From: Microtetraspora glauca
GTDB lineage: Bacteria > Actinomycetota > Actinomycetes > Streptosporangiales > Streptosporangiaceae
Length of the DNA stretch: 64,000 bases
NCBI GenBank assembly: GCA_001570385.1
Contig: BBYL01000030.1
Span: forward strand, 1 to 64,000
Direction of reading: 5' to 3'
A model generated the notes under the pieces. It saw only the letters and a program-made list of their open reading frames with translations, did not search any database and was not told the origin of the DNA. Position numbers and translations under genes: made by a program. This document shows, one piece after another, positions 10,971 to 19,465 of this stretch (positions are counted from its first letter, which is position 1; every line of letters starts with the position of its first letter).

Positions 10971-12646
10971 CCGGCTGCTCCCCGAATGGGCAGGAAGGGC
11001 AGCGCGGCCACGGCGTCCATGAGACCCGTCACCATCCTCTCCTCATGACCGCCCCGGTCGATGTGATCACTGCGGTCGATGTGATTGACAAGGTCACCGT
11101 GGTCGGCGTGATCGGCATGGGCGGCGTGATCGCTGTGATCGCGCCAGACCAGCCGCCCAGGGTCCCCTTCCAACTCGGCCAGCGCCGCCAACCGGGCCGG
11201 GGATCCGCTGAAGCGCGTGCGGAGCAAGGTGAACCGGGCGTCCGCCACCTCCGCGCCCAGGCACAGCCCCTCGCGGAGCTCGTGCACCGCACCGCTCGGG
11301 ATGAGCAGCTCACCCGATTCGGCATCCGTTCGCTGGAGCGCGTCCACCCGGCGCAGGAGGTCCGACCAGCGCCGCCGTTCCGCGCGGGGGTCGTCGCTTC
11401 CCCGCCCCACCAGGTACGGCGACGCCGACGCGACGGTCCCGCCCGCCAGCGTGGACGAGCTCCGGATCCTCGCGAGATCGGGTGCCGAGCTCTCGAACAG
11501 CACGGTGAACGCCAGCGCCGACCCCCACGCCTTCACCTGCTTGGCCTCGGCGGTGATCAGCTCCTCGGCGAGGTCATAGGCGAACCTGAACGGGTAGTTC
11601 CGCTTGACGATCGCCACCCCGGCCGCCGCCCCCAGCCAGGGGCGGTCGGCTTTGTCGAGGATCGGGCGGAGCAGGGCATCGCTCGCGGTCTCCTCTTCGA
11701 ACGCTTCCAGGTAATGCCGGGCGAACGGCAGGGCCACGGCGCCCTCGCAGAGTACGGTCAGGTCGTCACCGCCGAGCACCAGAGGTAGGACGGGAGGCAT
11801 GCCGTTCACCGTGACGGACGCGTGTTCGGCCGCGGTCCGGGTCAATGCCTTATGGAAGGCCCTTTTCGCGCAGTCATCGACCCCCAGGGACAGCGTGCGC
11901 AGGGCTTCCGTGTACTTTCCGTCCCGGTTGACGGCATCCGCCACGTCGAGCCTGTCGCCGAGGCCGCGGAAGATGTCGCCGAACCCGTTGCCGTCCGCGT
12001 GCACCACCGCCACCCAGTCGGCTTCAAGCCCCAGCCTGTCGACGATCTTTCTCGTCGTGGCGACGTCGGTCTGCGCGTCCTCGGCCAGGCGGCTGAGCGC
12101 GTGCTGGAAGTGGTCGAGCTTGGCCATGGACGCCGCCGACCTGGTTCTGCTGGGCTCGTCCCGCCCTTCACGATGGAGTGACATCGCCGGCAGTCCCGTG
12201 GAGGCACAGTCCTCGACCAGCGGCAGCCGCAGGAACCTCGCCTGCGGGCCCGGCCTGGACTCGCGCACCGCCGCGAGTTCGGTGCGTGCCGCCGAGATGT
12301 CGTGCGCGAGCGGCCCCACCGCCTCGACCACCACGCCGCAGACGTCCAGACCGGGGGCCTCGCGCAGGGCTCGGCCGGTCAGCTCGGTCACCAGGCTCCG
12401 GCCGGCGTCCTTGTCCCGAACCAGCACGGTGATGGCTCCCGCCCCGGCGGTGATCAGTTCCGCGGCGTGGCCGTCCTTGATGCGCCAGCTCCTGTCGAAC
12501 CCGGGGAACACGCGGGCCATCGCCTCGTCGGCCCAGGAGCCGTTGACCTGTGCGATCAGATCCGACGCCCCGACGATCTCCTGCCGTTTGCGCGAGGAGA
12601 AGATGTACCGCTGGTTGCCCGCCGTACCGATCACGACGACGTACAT
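10967..12646 (-). CDS. cas10: Cas10-like protein, HD-less, GGDD cyclase motif intact
   Basis: A 559-residue Cas10, short for the family because it begins directly with the first palm (QRYIFSSRKRQEIVGASDL at residues 12-30) and has no N-terminal HD nuclease. The second palm has VVHADGNGFGDIF near 214-226 and an intact GGDD at 292-295 (LVLGGDDLTVL), so cyclic oligoadenylate synthesis is predicted and ssDNA cleavage is not. Absence of HD is usual for III-D. A histidine/aspartate-rich tract of about 30 residues (roughly 502-534) near the C-terminus is unusual. The gene overlaps cas7-5-11 by four bases and the upstream SAVED-like gene by 16 bases. Confidence 0.9.
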   Translation of the reverse strand: MYVVVIGTAGNQRYIFSSRKRQEIVGASDLIAQVNGSWADEAMARVFPGFDRSWRIKDGHAAELITAGAGAITVLVRDKDAGRSLVTELTGRALREAPGLDVCGVVVEAVGPLAHDISAARTELAAVRESRPGPQARFLRLPLVEDCASTGLPAMSLHREGRDEPSRTRSAASMAKLDHFQHALSRLAEDAQTDVATTRKIVDRLGLEADWVAVVHADGNGFGDIFRGLGDRLDVADAVNRDGKYTEALRTLSLGVDDCAKRAFHKALTRTAAEHASVTVNGMPPVLPLVLGGDDLTVLCEGAVALPFARHYLEAFEEETASDALLRPILDKADRPWLGAAAGVAIVKRNYPFRFAYDLAEELITAEAKQVKAWGSALAFTVLFESSAPDLARIRSSSTLAGGTVASASPYLVGRGSDDPRAERRRWSDLLRRVDALQRTDAESGELLIPSGAVHELREGLCLGAEVADARFTLLRTRFSGSPARLAALAELEGDPGRLVWRDHSDHAAHADHADHGDLVNHIDRSDHIDRGGHEERMVTGLMDAVAALPFLPIRGAAG

Positions 12647-13794
12647 GGCTCTCCTGCCTCATAGGGGTGCGGAACCGGCGTGACCTTGTGACCCATCAAC
12701 CAGCCGAGCGCGAAGGCGACGCTGGCCGGAGCAGTGATGAACAGGCGCGGACACAGGCCGACGTACTCTGGGCGAGCCTCGATCCACGCCGACCACGCCC
12801 CGTAGACGTGCCGGACAACGAGCTCGAAGTCTCCGGTGCTTTCGGGGATGTTGGCCGGGCCGCCGTCGACGACCAGAGCCGCACGGCAGCGCTCCCAGCG
12901 CCCATTGACGTCCAGGCAGCCCTCGCGCGCCGCGCGCAGCGCCTCGGCAACCATCATCGGGTTGTCCGCGAGGTGCACCACAAGCGCGACCGCTCCCCCG
13001 TCCGGCACGTCGCCGAATTCCGGCTCCTCGATCACTGTGGCCAGCTTCGCCGCACGTACGGCCTCCGCAGGGGTCAGTGGATCCTTCAACCGGCCGCTGA
13101 TCCGTACCGCCGTGAAGAAGTCCGTACGGGCGAACTCGGCGCGTTGCGGCAGGACGACATCGGCGATCGCATTGCGATCGTCAGCGGACGCGTCGTCGTG
13201 AGGGGATGCGCCGACGCCGCGCAGCCTCCGGTGCACATTGAACTTGAACCTCGCGCCCAGTTCGAAGGCGTCGGGCAGCGCGGCGTTGACATAGAGCGAC
13301 ACCGGGGTCGAAGGATCGGCCTCGGCCAACTCCGTGAGCCGCACGTTCACCAACTCGCAGGCGAACTCGATGGCGTCCACGCGCGCTTCTCGCGCGGTGG
13401 CCTTCGCCTCCGCGTCGTCTTCCGGCGTCGCCGCGACGATGTCCCGCCGTACGGTGAAGCAGGAGTCATGATGTCGCCTGGCGTGGGCGACGGCAGCGGC
13501 GGCCCACTGGGTGCTCCACGGCGCTCGCCAGTTCGTTCTCGGCAGGGCGATCACGATGCCCACACCTTTGCTGCGCTGCTGCCACAGGTTGATGCCCGCG
13601 AACACCGCCGCCGAGACGACGCACAGCGCGGTGAGGAACCCTCGCTGATCGCCGAGCCAGCTCTTGATCACATCCGGCACCGTGCCGGCGGCGACCGCCG
13701 CCGCGACACCCGCGAGGGCCGCCACCGCCCAGCGGGATGTTCCCTCCACCGCCGTTCTCGCCTTGCCCGTCGTCTGAGCCCGGGAAAGCCCCAT
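12631..13794 (-). CDS. Two-TM protein with a C-terminal SAVED-like domain, candidate cyclic-oligonucleotide effector
   Basis: A 387-residue product from the ATG at 13794, preceded by a purine-rich GGAGAGGA; a longer reading from 13872 would run into the CRISPR trailer region. Two hydrophobic helices lie near residues 22-40 and 53-70, separated by a short polar turn. The following 300 residues resemble a SAVED domain. PVSLYVNAALPDAFELGARF occurs mid-domain, and LFITAPASVAFALGWLMG followed by PVPHPYE lies close to the C-terminus, where SAVED proteins carry the pattern FxAxPxxxAxxLG. TM-SAVED proteins are known in CBASS (Cap14 type). Beside a GGDD Cas10 it would be a membrane effector gated by cyclic oligoadenylate. 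The SAVED call is by eye. Confidence 0.6.
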   Translation of the reverse strand: MGLSRAQTTGKARTAVEGTSRWAVAALAGVAAAVAAGTVPDVIKSWLGDQRGFLTALCVVSAAVFAGINLWQQRSKGVGIVIALPRTNWRAPWSTQWAAAAVAHARRHHDSCFTVRRDIVAATPEDDAEAKATAREARVDAIEFACELVNVRLTELAEADPSTPVSLYVNAALPDAFELGARFKFNVHRRLRGVGASPHDDASADDRNAIADVVLPQRAEFARTDFFTAVRISGRLKDPLTPAEAVRAAKLATVIEEPEFGDVPDGGAVALVVHLADNPMMVAEALRAAREGCLDVNGRWERCRAALVVDGGPANIPESTGDFELVVRHVYGAWSAWIEARPEYVGLCPRLFITAPASVAFALGWLMGHKVTPVPHPYEAGEPCTSS

Positions 13795-13902
13795 CCACTC
13801 GTCCTCTCCGCCCCGTTTTCCACCTTCACCCGACACAGATGGACGACACAAAGAGCGACGAAATGGTAACAAGTAGCAACTTTCGGAGTATTACACGGAG
13901 AT

Positions 13903-15313
13903 GTTGCAACCCCCATAGGGGCAATGAGGACAGGCGATCTATTCCAAGAATCGCCGCGGGAAATTCGGGTTGCGACCCTCGTAGGGGCGATGAGGACTCC
14001 GGCGGTGGTTCCAGTTCTGCGCAGAGACCGGCCTGTTGCGACCCCTCGTAGGGGTGATGAGGACTGGTGATCCCCGTCGCGCGAGCGTCGCCGCACACGT
14101 TGCGACCCCTCGTAGGGGTGATGAGGACACGCGAGCAGCGGCAGGGGAAAGTGTGCTGCCGCATGTTGCGACCCCTCGTAGGGGCGATGAGGACCGTCTT
14201 GTCGCGGTAGTCCATGAGCACGCGCATCTCGTTGCGACCCCTCGTAGGGGTGATGAGGACTGGTGATCCCCGTCGCGCGAGCGTCGCCGCACACGTTGCG
14301 ACCCCTCGTAGGGGTGATGAGGACACGCGAGCAGCGGCAGGGGAAAGTGTGCTGCCGCATGTTGCGACCCCTCGTAGGGGCGATGAGGACACGAGCTCGC
14401 CACGCTCCTGGCCGCCCCGGCGCTCACCTTGCGACCCCTCGTAGGGGCGATGAGGACGGCAGCAGCGGCTACGCAGGCTCGGCTACGTGATGTTGCGACC
14501 CCTCGTAGGGGCGATGAGGACCTCGACATTCGGGACGCCCATCCCGAACCGGCGGATGTTGCGACCCCTCGTAGGGGCGATGAGGACTGCGGGCTGGTTC
14601 CGGATGAAGTCCGGCGGAGGCGGTTGCGACCCCTCGTAGGGGCGATGAGGACTGCAGGTGAAGGCGTTCCAGAAGTCCAAGAAGCTCGAGTTGCGACCCC
14701 TCGTAGGGGCGATGAGGACCAGAGCGCCAGCAGGGCCGGGACGTGGCTCACGCTGTTGCGACCCCTCGTAGGGGCGATGAGGACCGTCGCAATGCCGGTG
14801 AGGCCCAGCCACGTCTGACGTTGCGACCCCTCGTAGGGGCGATGAGGACCCCCACCTCTCGAATCGGAGAAATCACCGTGACCAGTTGCGACCCCTCGTA
14901 GGGGCGATGAGGACGGAAGTTCGTGCCCTGCACCCTGCTCAGACCCGGAAAGTTGCGACCCCTCGTAGGGGCGATGAGGACGCCTGAAGGCATGTATTTC
15001 CGCACTGTTGAGTGGTTGCGACCCCTCGTAGGGGCGATGAGGACCGGACACGACGATCGACATCTCCTGGCCGGACATGGAGTTGCGACCCCTCGTAGGG
15101 GCGATGAGGACCGCCGAGCGCGTCAGCCGCGGCGTTCCACACCTTGAGTTGCGACCCCTCGTAGGGGCGATGAGGACCCACGCGCCCCACTCCGCCCGCG
15201 TGATGATACTCAAGGTTGCGACCCCTCGTAGGGGCGATGAGGACCCCCCGCTCGGTACCGGCCGACCGGCCCGAGCTGGCGAAGTTGCGACCCCTCGTAG
15301 GGGCGATGAGGCC
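13903..15313 (-). CRISPR. CRISPR array 1 (22 repeats, 21 spacers)
   Basis: A 30-bp repeat, read toward the crRNA as GTCCTCATCG, CCCCTACGAGGGG, then TCGCAAC (the CG before the stem belongs to the palindrome edge); it contains the 13-bp hairpin CCCCTACGAGGGG. Starts on the plus strand: 13903, 13969, 14035, 14099, 14165, 14231, 14295, 14361, 14428, 14492, 14558, 14623, 14690, 14755, 14820, 14885, 14952, 15015, 15082, 15148, 15215 and 15284. Spacers are 33-39 bp. The two leftmost repeats are 29 bp and diverged, marking the old end, so the array is read leftward from the leader at 15314-15424. The expected 8-nt crRNA tag is GTCGCAAC. A 160-bp block (14035-14194) is repeated exactly at 14231-14390. 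Confidence 0.98.
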
Positions 15314-15424
15314 CCCCCCACGGTAAAGCCGCAGGTCAACGAGCATGAGAATGGCCAGAATCATCGGCGTTTTGCAGTGAACCTCCGGTCGTGCGGAAAA
15401 CCCGGGAGGTCTGCTGCAAAAACA
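15314..15424 (-). promoter_or_regulatory. Leader of CRISPR array 1
   Basis: Read on the minus strand this region aligns with the leader of array 2. It carries TTTGCAGCAGACCTC, then ACCGGAGGTTCACTGCAAA, and near the array TTGACCTGCG-CTTTACCGTGGG. The shared part holds an imperfect inverted repeat, 15371-15385 with 15406-15420. It should contain the array promoter and the Cas1-Cas2 integration anchor. The remaining 180 bp up to cas6 probably hold the divergent promoter of the type I-B operon. Confidence 0.85.
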
Positions 15425-15607
15425 TGATCACAAACCAGACTGGCAACGTCTCGAACACAGGTTAGCCCGAGGCCCTCGCTCAAGACCACCACTCGACAGC
15501 TCCTCGACTCCCCAATGTCCTGACCTGCGTTAACAGGTGTCAGCCTTCGCTCCGAAGTCGTCGTCCATCTGTACAGGGTGAATAGCGAGCAGGCGGGAGG
15601 CAGAGCA

Positions 15608-16336
15608 GTGAGGTTGCGGATCGAGGTCACCACAGCGGCGACCGAGCTCGCGTGGACGAAGGTGCTGGCACCGGGACGGTCCCTGGCGTACGACTTGCTG
15701 GCCCACACGGCACCCGACATCGGACGGCAATTGCATCACCAGGGGGCCGGGCCGTACGGCATGGTGCCGCTGGGGCATGGCGCCCCGGTGTTCCCGAAAG
15801 CCACGCGACGCAGGGGGGCGTACGCCGCGGGAGGGCGAGGCTTCGTGGAGCTCGGCAGCCCGCTCTTCGAGGTGGTGACGGCGCTCGCTCAGGGCGTCAA
15901 GCAGCGGGAGCTGCTCGACTGGGGCGGCGCGGCCTTCCGCGTCCTGAACGTGGCCATCGCCGAGCCTCCGGAGTTCCGGTCAGGCCGGGGCCGGTTCCGT
16001 ACAACCACTCCCGTGGTCATGAAGGGCACCGGACGCGACACCGACGGGACGCGGAGCACCCGGCAGGCATGGCTGATGCCGACCGATCCCGAGTTTCCGG
16101 TGTTCTTCCAGCGCAACCTCCGCCGGAAGGCCGAGACACTCGGTCTCGACCCGGAGATATATCTGACGGCGATCACCTGGATCGGCTCCAAGAGGTCGTT
16201 CTCCGTGGGCCACGGGGCGAAGCCCGGAGCGCCCGTCGAGGTAGAGCTGAGCGGGCCACCGGAAACGCTCCAGGCGATCTGGAGCTGGGGCCTCGGACAG
16301 GCCAACGCCGCCGGCTTCGGCTGGATCGCCGCATGA
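15608..16336 (+). CDS. cas6: Cas6 crRNA-processing endoribonuclease
   Basis: A 242-residue protein starting at GTG 15608, chosen because GGGAGG lies seven to eight bases upstream. An in-frame start at 15578 would add ten residues. The RAMP fold is indicated by the N-terminal strand LRIEVTTAATELAW, by AYDLLAHTAPDIG and by the C-terminal glycine-rich loop GLGQANAAGFGWIA. Cas6 cuts the pre-crRNA at the repeat hairpin. It is the only cas6 in the window, so it presumably processes both arrays for both the I-B and the III-D effectors. First gene of the I-B operon; its stop overlaps the cas8 start by four bases. Confidence 0.85.
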   Translation: MRLRIEVTTAATELAWTKVLAPGRSLAYDLLAHTAPDIGRQLHHQGAGPYGMVPLGHGAPVFPKATRRRGAYAAGGRGFVELGSPLFEVVTALAQGVKQRELLDWGGAAFRVLNVAIAEPPEFRSGRGRFRTTTPVVMKGTGRDTDGTRSTRQAWLMPTDPEFPVFFQRNLRRKAETLGLDPEIYLTAITWIGSKRSFSVGHGAKPGAPVEVELSGPPETLQAIWSWGLGQANAAGFGWIAA

Positions 16337-17766
16337 ACGAACCCGATCCACGGGATGTGGACGCAGGCGATCAGGCGCGGCTCAGGCTGACCGCGCATCC
16401 CCTTCAGCGGATCGGCGCGTACGCCCTGGCGGCCCTGGCCAAGGCGTCATCTGTCGAGGGCCTCACATCAGACGGCTTCGCCACAGCGGTGGAAACGGTG
16501 ACCCGGGACGCGGTTGCCGCTGCCCTCGTGCGTGACACGAAGAGCGACCAGGGGTTCTGGCTCAAGACGAGCATGTCCTTCTTCCCGAACTCGAAGATGA
16601 ACCATCTCAGCAACGCGAAGAAGGACGACCCCACAATCCGTGATGCCGTACGGCGATGGCGTGAGCGTCCGGATCCATCGGCCTGGCCGGAGGCGGCATG
16701 CGTGCTGTGCGGGCGGGACGCGGTGGGGTACTACGGCAAGGTCGACGTCCCCCTGGCGGAAAGCGATCTCTACCGCAACAACACGCCACGCGGGCACGCC
16801 GGGATGGCGCTGTGCTGGCCGTGCCTGTGCAGTTTCTACGCCCTGCCGTACGGCTGCCGCCTGACGGGTGGGCCGTCCACCGCTCTCCACAGCTGGGACG
16901 AGCGATTCATGGCGCGAACGCTGTCCCGTCGAGTCGAGCGCAACCGGCAGTTGATCGCCCTGGGCAGGGCCGACTCCCGCAAGGTGCTCTCGAACGAGGT
17001 GATGGCTCTCCAGGCGTTGCGCCACTACGAGGATCGGCTGACCGCCGGAGTGGAGCTGCTGGTTTTCAGCAACAACAACCGCGGCCAGACGCTGGAGATC
17101 CAGTCACTGGATCGGCCGATCGCCGAATGGTTGCGGCGGTCGTCACGGCCTCCGCGCAAACGCGGCTTCCCGGCGCTGCTCCGCGCCCACGCGACGGGGG
17201 ACCGGCCAGGCGCCCTCGGCCTGGCGCGTAACGCCTTCCGCGCGCCGGAGCAGATCGCCCAGGCGTGCAGCCGATATCTGACCGCGCATCTCGGCCGTGG
17301 CGTGATCCGTACGGACACCGCCGAGCTGGCCGAGCTGTGCTTCTCCTTCGTGATCGAGGTGATGCGAATGAACCAGAACGAGATCGACGAGATCAAGGCC
17401 GCCGGAGCCCAGGTGGCGGCCTGGTTGAACGCGGAGAACTCCGCGGGGCAGCTCCGGGCGTTCAACGCGACGTTGAAGGAACCCAGGCGGATGCGGCATT
17501 GGCTGATGCGCCGCAATGTCGATGCCCTGCTGGACCAGGACAGTGGGATCGGCGGCCCGCTGATCACCGAGAACCAGTTCCGGCTGCTCTTCGACCCCGA
17601 GGTGGAGCAGGCGTGGTTCCACCGGCAACTGCTCATCGTCTCGGTGGTCCAGCGGCTGCACGAGCTGGGATTCACGCCCGCGGATCGGGCCGAGGTCGCC
17701 GCCGCGATGGCGGACGAGGAGAAAGAGCACCCCGAGGACATCGACTACATGAAGGGCGATGAGTGA
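16333..17766 (+). CDS. cas8b: Type I-B Cas8b/Cst1-like large subunit (CXXC-CXXC family)
   Basis: A 477-residue product starting at the ATG overlapping the cas6 stop. The same frame stays open upstream inside cas6, but that part is a shadow. It has the two zinc-binding pairs that define Cst1: CVLC at 123-126 and CWPC at 161-164, with another Cys at 166. The length fits the family. Cas8 is the large Cascade subunit that recognises the PAM and recruits Cas3. The gene overlaps cas7 by eight bases. The CXXC pairs identify the Cst1 branch of subtype I-B. Confidence 0.82.
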   Translation: MNEPDPRDVDAGDQARLRLTAHPLQRIGAYALAALAKASSVEGLTSDGFATAVETVTRDAVAAALVRDTKSDQGFWLKTSMSFFPNSKMNHLSNAKKDDPTIRDAVRRWRERPDPSAWPEAACVLCGRDAVGYYGKVDVPLAESDLYRNNTPRGHAGMALCWPCLCSFYALPYGCRLTGGPSTALHSWDERFMARTLSRRVERNRQLIALGRADSRKVLSNEVMALQALRHYEDRLTAGVELLVFSNNNRGQTLEIQSLDRPIAEWLRRSSRPPRKRGFPALLRAHATGDRPGALGLARNAFRAPEQIAQACSRYLTAHLGRGVIRTDTAELAELCFSFVIEVMRMNQNEIDEIKAAGAQVAAWLNAENSAGQLRAFNATLKEPRRMRHWLMRRNVDALLDQDSGIGGPLITENQFRLLFDPEVEQAWFHRQLLIVSVVQRLHELGFTPADRAEVAAAMADEEKEHPEDIDYMKGDE

Positions 17767-18802
17767 GATGAGCTACCTGGTCGGTAAGGTCGTCCTGGAT
17801 ATTGTGGCCGGCGCGCCGAACAACGGCCTCGGCGAGGACAACGTCGCCACGGTGAAGCAACTGCGCGTCGGGCGTGACACCCATCCGTACGTATCGGCGC
17901 AGGCGTTCCGCCGCTGGCTGCGGGACTCGCTGCCCGCCTCGGAACCGGTCTCACCAGTAGTGCGGTCGGGCAGTGGCCAGAAGCAGCAGGCGTACACGCA
18001 GGGCCGCCCTGACCTGTACCTCGACGACGACCTGTTCGGCTACATGGTCGCGGTCAAGGGCGACAAGACCAAGACGTGCCAGCGGGACACGGTCCTCGCC
18101 ACGGGAACGTTCGTGTCGGTCGCCCCGCGCCGCCCTGAGCGGGACTTCGGGACGATGAGCCGCGGCTTCGCGGCCGGGGAGAACCCGGTGCTGCACGGCC
18201 ACGAGTTCTACAGTGCCGAACTGGCCGGTGACGTGCTGCTCGACCTGGCTCGAATAGGCGTGTTCGAGATCGACGGCGCCGGGTTGAAGATCGCCCTGCC
18301 CGAGCCTGCCGCCAAGGAGGCGGCGGACAACGGAGCCGAGCCGGTCACCTTCCGCGGCTGCTCCGCGCTGCGGCTGACGATCGAGGAGCGACGCCGCCGG
18401 GCCGCTCTGCTGCTGCGCACGCTGACCGCCATACGTGGCGGGGCCAAGCAGTCGATGCACTACGGTGACCGCGCCCCAGCGATCATCCTCCTCGCGCCGG
18501 TGAAAGGCGGGATCAATCCTTTCACCCGAGTTCTCAGTGTCCGGGGCGAGCGCGCGCTGTTCGACGCGGGTGTCCTGCGCGCCGAGATCGAGGCCTGGTC
18601 CGACGAGCTGGACGGGCCGGTGCTGCTCGGTTGGGCGCCGGGCTTCCTCGGCGAACAGCGGGATCGGACCCGCGCGGATCTCGCCGATCTGATCACCGCC
18701 GGAAATCTGGTCATCGACCACCCTCGTGTGCTGCTCGGTGGCTTGGCGGAGCAGATCGAGCGGGGTGAGCGGGACACCTGGTTCGAGGATCCGAAGGCAT
18801 GA
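17759..18802 (+). CDS. cas7: Type I-B Cas7 (Cst2/DevR family)
   Basis: A 347-residue Cascade backbone protein. The N-terminus has LVGKVVLDIVAGAPNNGLGE followed by VKQLRVGRDTHPYVSAQAFR, a pattern of Cst2/DevR-family Cas7 in which the second block precedes the RRWLRD helix. The first ATG (17759) overlaps the cas8 gene by eight bases; ATG 17768 is an alternative start. The product should polymerise along the crRNA in the I-B interference complex. DevR is also the name of the Myxococcus autoregulator homologue, but nothing here suggests a developmental role. Confidence 0.88.
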   Translation: MSEMSYLVGKVVLDIVAGAPNNGLGEDNVATVKQLRVGRDTHPYVSAQAFRRWLRDSLPASEPVSPVVRSGSGQKQQAYTQGRPDLYLDDDLFGYMVAVKGDKTKTCQRDTVLATGTFVSVAPRRPERDFGTMSRGFAAGENPVLHGHEFYSAELAGDVLLDLARIGVFEIDGAGLKIALPEPAAKEAADNGAEPVTFRGCSALRLTIEERRRRAALLLRTLTAIRGGAKQSMHYGDRAPAIILLAPVKGGINPFTRVLSVRGERALFDAGVLRAEIEAWSDELDGPVLLGWAPGFLGEQRDRTRADLADLITAGNLVIDHPRVLLGGLAEQIERGERDTWFEDPKA

Positions 18803-19464
18803 CCACGACCGAGGCGTTGCGAGTGACGGTCACCGCGCCGATCGTCTCCTTCCGCAACCCGCTGTACGCGGGAGTGCAGGTGGCGCTGCCCTGCCCACCG
18901 CCCGCGACCGTGGGCGGCATGCTCGCGGCGGCGGCCGGGGGCTGGCACGCCGTCGATGTGGAGACACGGTTCGCCATGGCCTTCCACGCGCGCGGCAAGG
19001 GAGTCGACCTGGAGACGTACCATCCGCTGGACGCCACGGGTAAGAAGGCCGATCCGACACCTCGCGAACGGGAGTTCCTGGCCGACGTCACCCTCACAGC
19101 CTGGTTCATAGAAGACCTCGACGTGTGGGAGCGCAGGCTCCGCAGGCCGGTCTGGCCGTTGCGTCTGGGCAGGAGCCAGGACCTGGTCGGACTCATGACC
19201 CGCCGCGTCGTCCTTCGCCACGGCCCCGGCCGCCAGCGCGACGCCGTACTTCCAGAGGGGACCACTCCCCTGCCCGCCGGAACGCTGCTGCGGCTGCCGA
19301 CCGCGGTCTCGCTGAACCGGCATCGGACCCGCTGGGACGCTTATCACTTCGACGCGGCCGGCCGAAGTGACGTGATGGTCGCCTCCACCTGGGCGGACGA
19401 GGACGGCAGGGCAGTGGCTCTGCTGCCCCCGGTCCATCCCGAGCAACTCATGGGAAGCGGGTGA
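18799..19464 (+). CDS. cas5: Type I-B Cas5
   Basis: A 221-residue RAMP protein whose ATG overlaps the cas7 stop by four bases. The N-terminal strand LRVTVTAPIVSFRNPLYAG and the following LPCPPPATVGGMLAAAAGGW are typical of Cas5, in which PPATVxGML marks the first helix. Cas5 caps the 5' tag of the crRNA and bridges Cas7 and Cas8. The size matches the Cas5 of I-B systems. Confidence 0.87.
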   Translation: MTTTEALRVTVTAPIVSFRNPLYAGVQVALPCPPPATVGGMLAAAAGGWHAVDVETRFAMAFHARGKGVDLETYHPLDATGKKADPTPREREFLADVTLTAWFIEDLDVWERRLRRPVWPLRLGRSQDLVGLMTRRVVLRHGPGRQRDAVLPEGTTPLPAGTLLRLPTAVSLNRHRTRWDAYHFDAAGRSDVMVASTWADEDGRAVALLPPVHPEQLMGSG

Positions 19465-19465
19465 C

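Noticed and set aside
13939-15339. Open frames across CRISPR array 1 (up to 466 residues), and similar frames in array 2
   Set aside because: They translate the 30-bp repeat over and over (SSPLRGVA, IAPTRGRN) with spacers between; the repeat has no stop codon. Not genes.
15652-16332. N-terminal extension of the Cas8b frame through cas6
   Set aside because: The frame is open by chance inside cas6. The ATG at 16333 overlapping the cas6 stop fits the operon and the family length.
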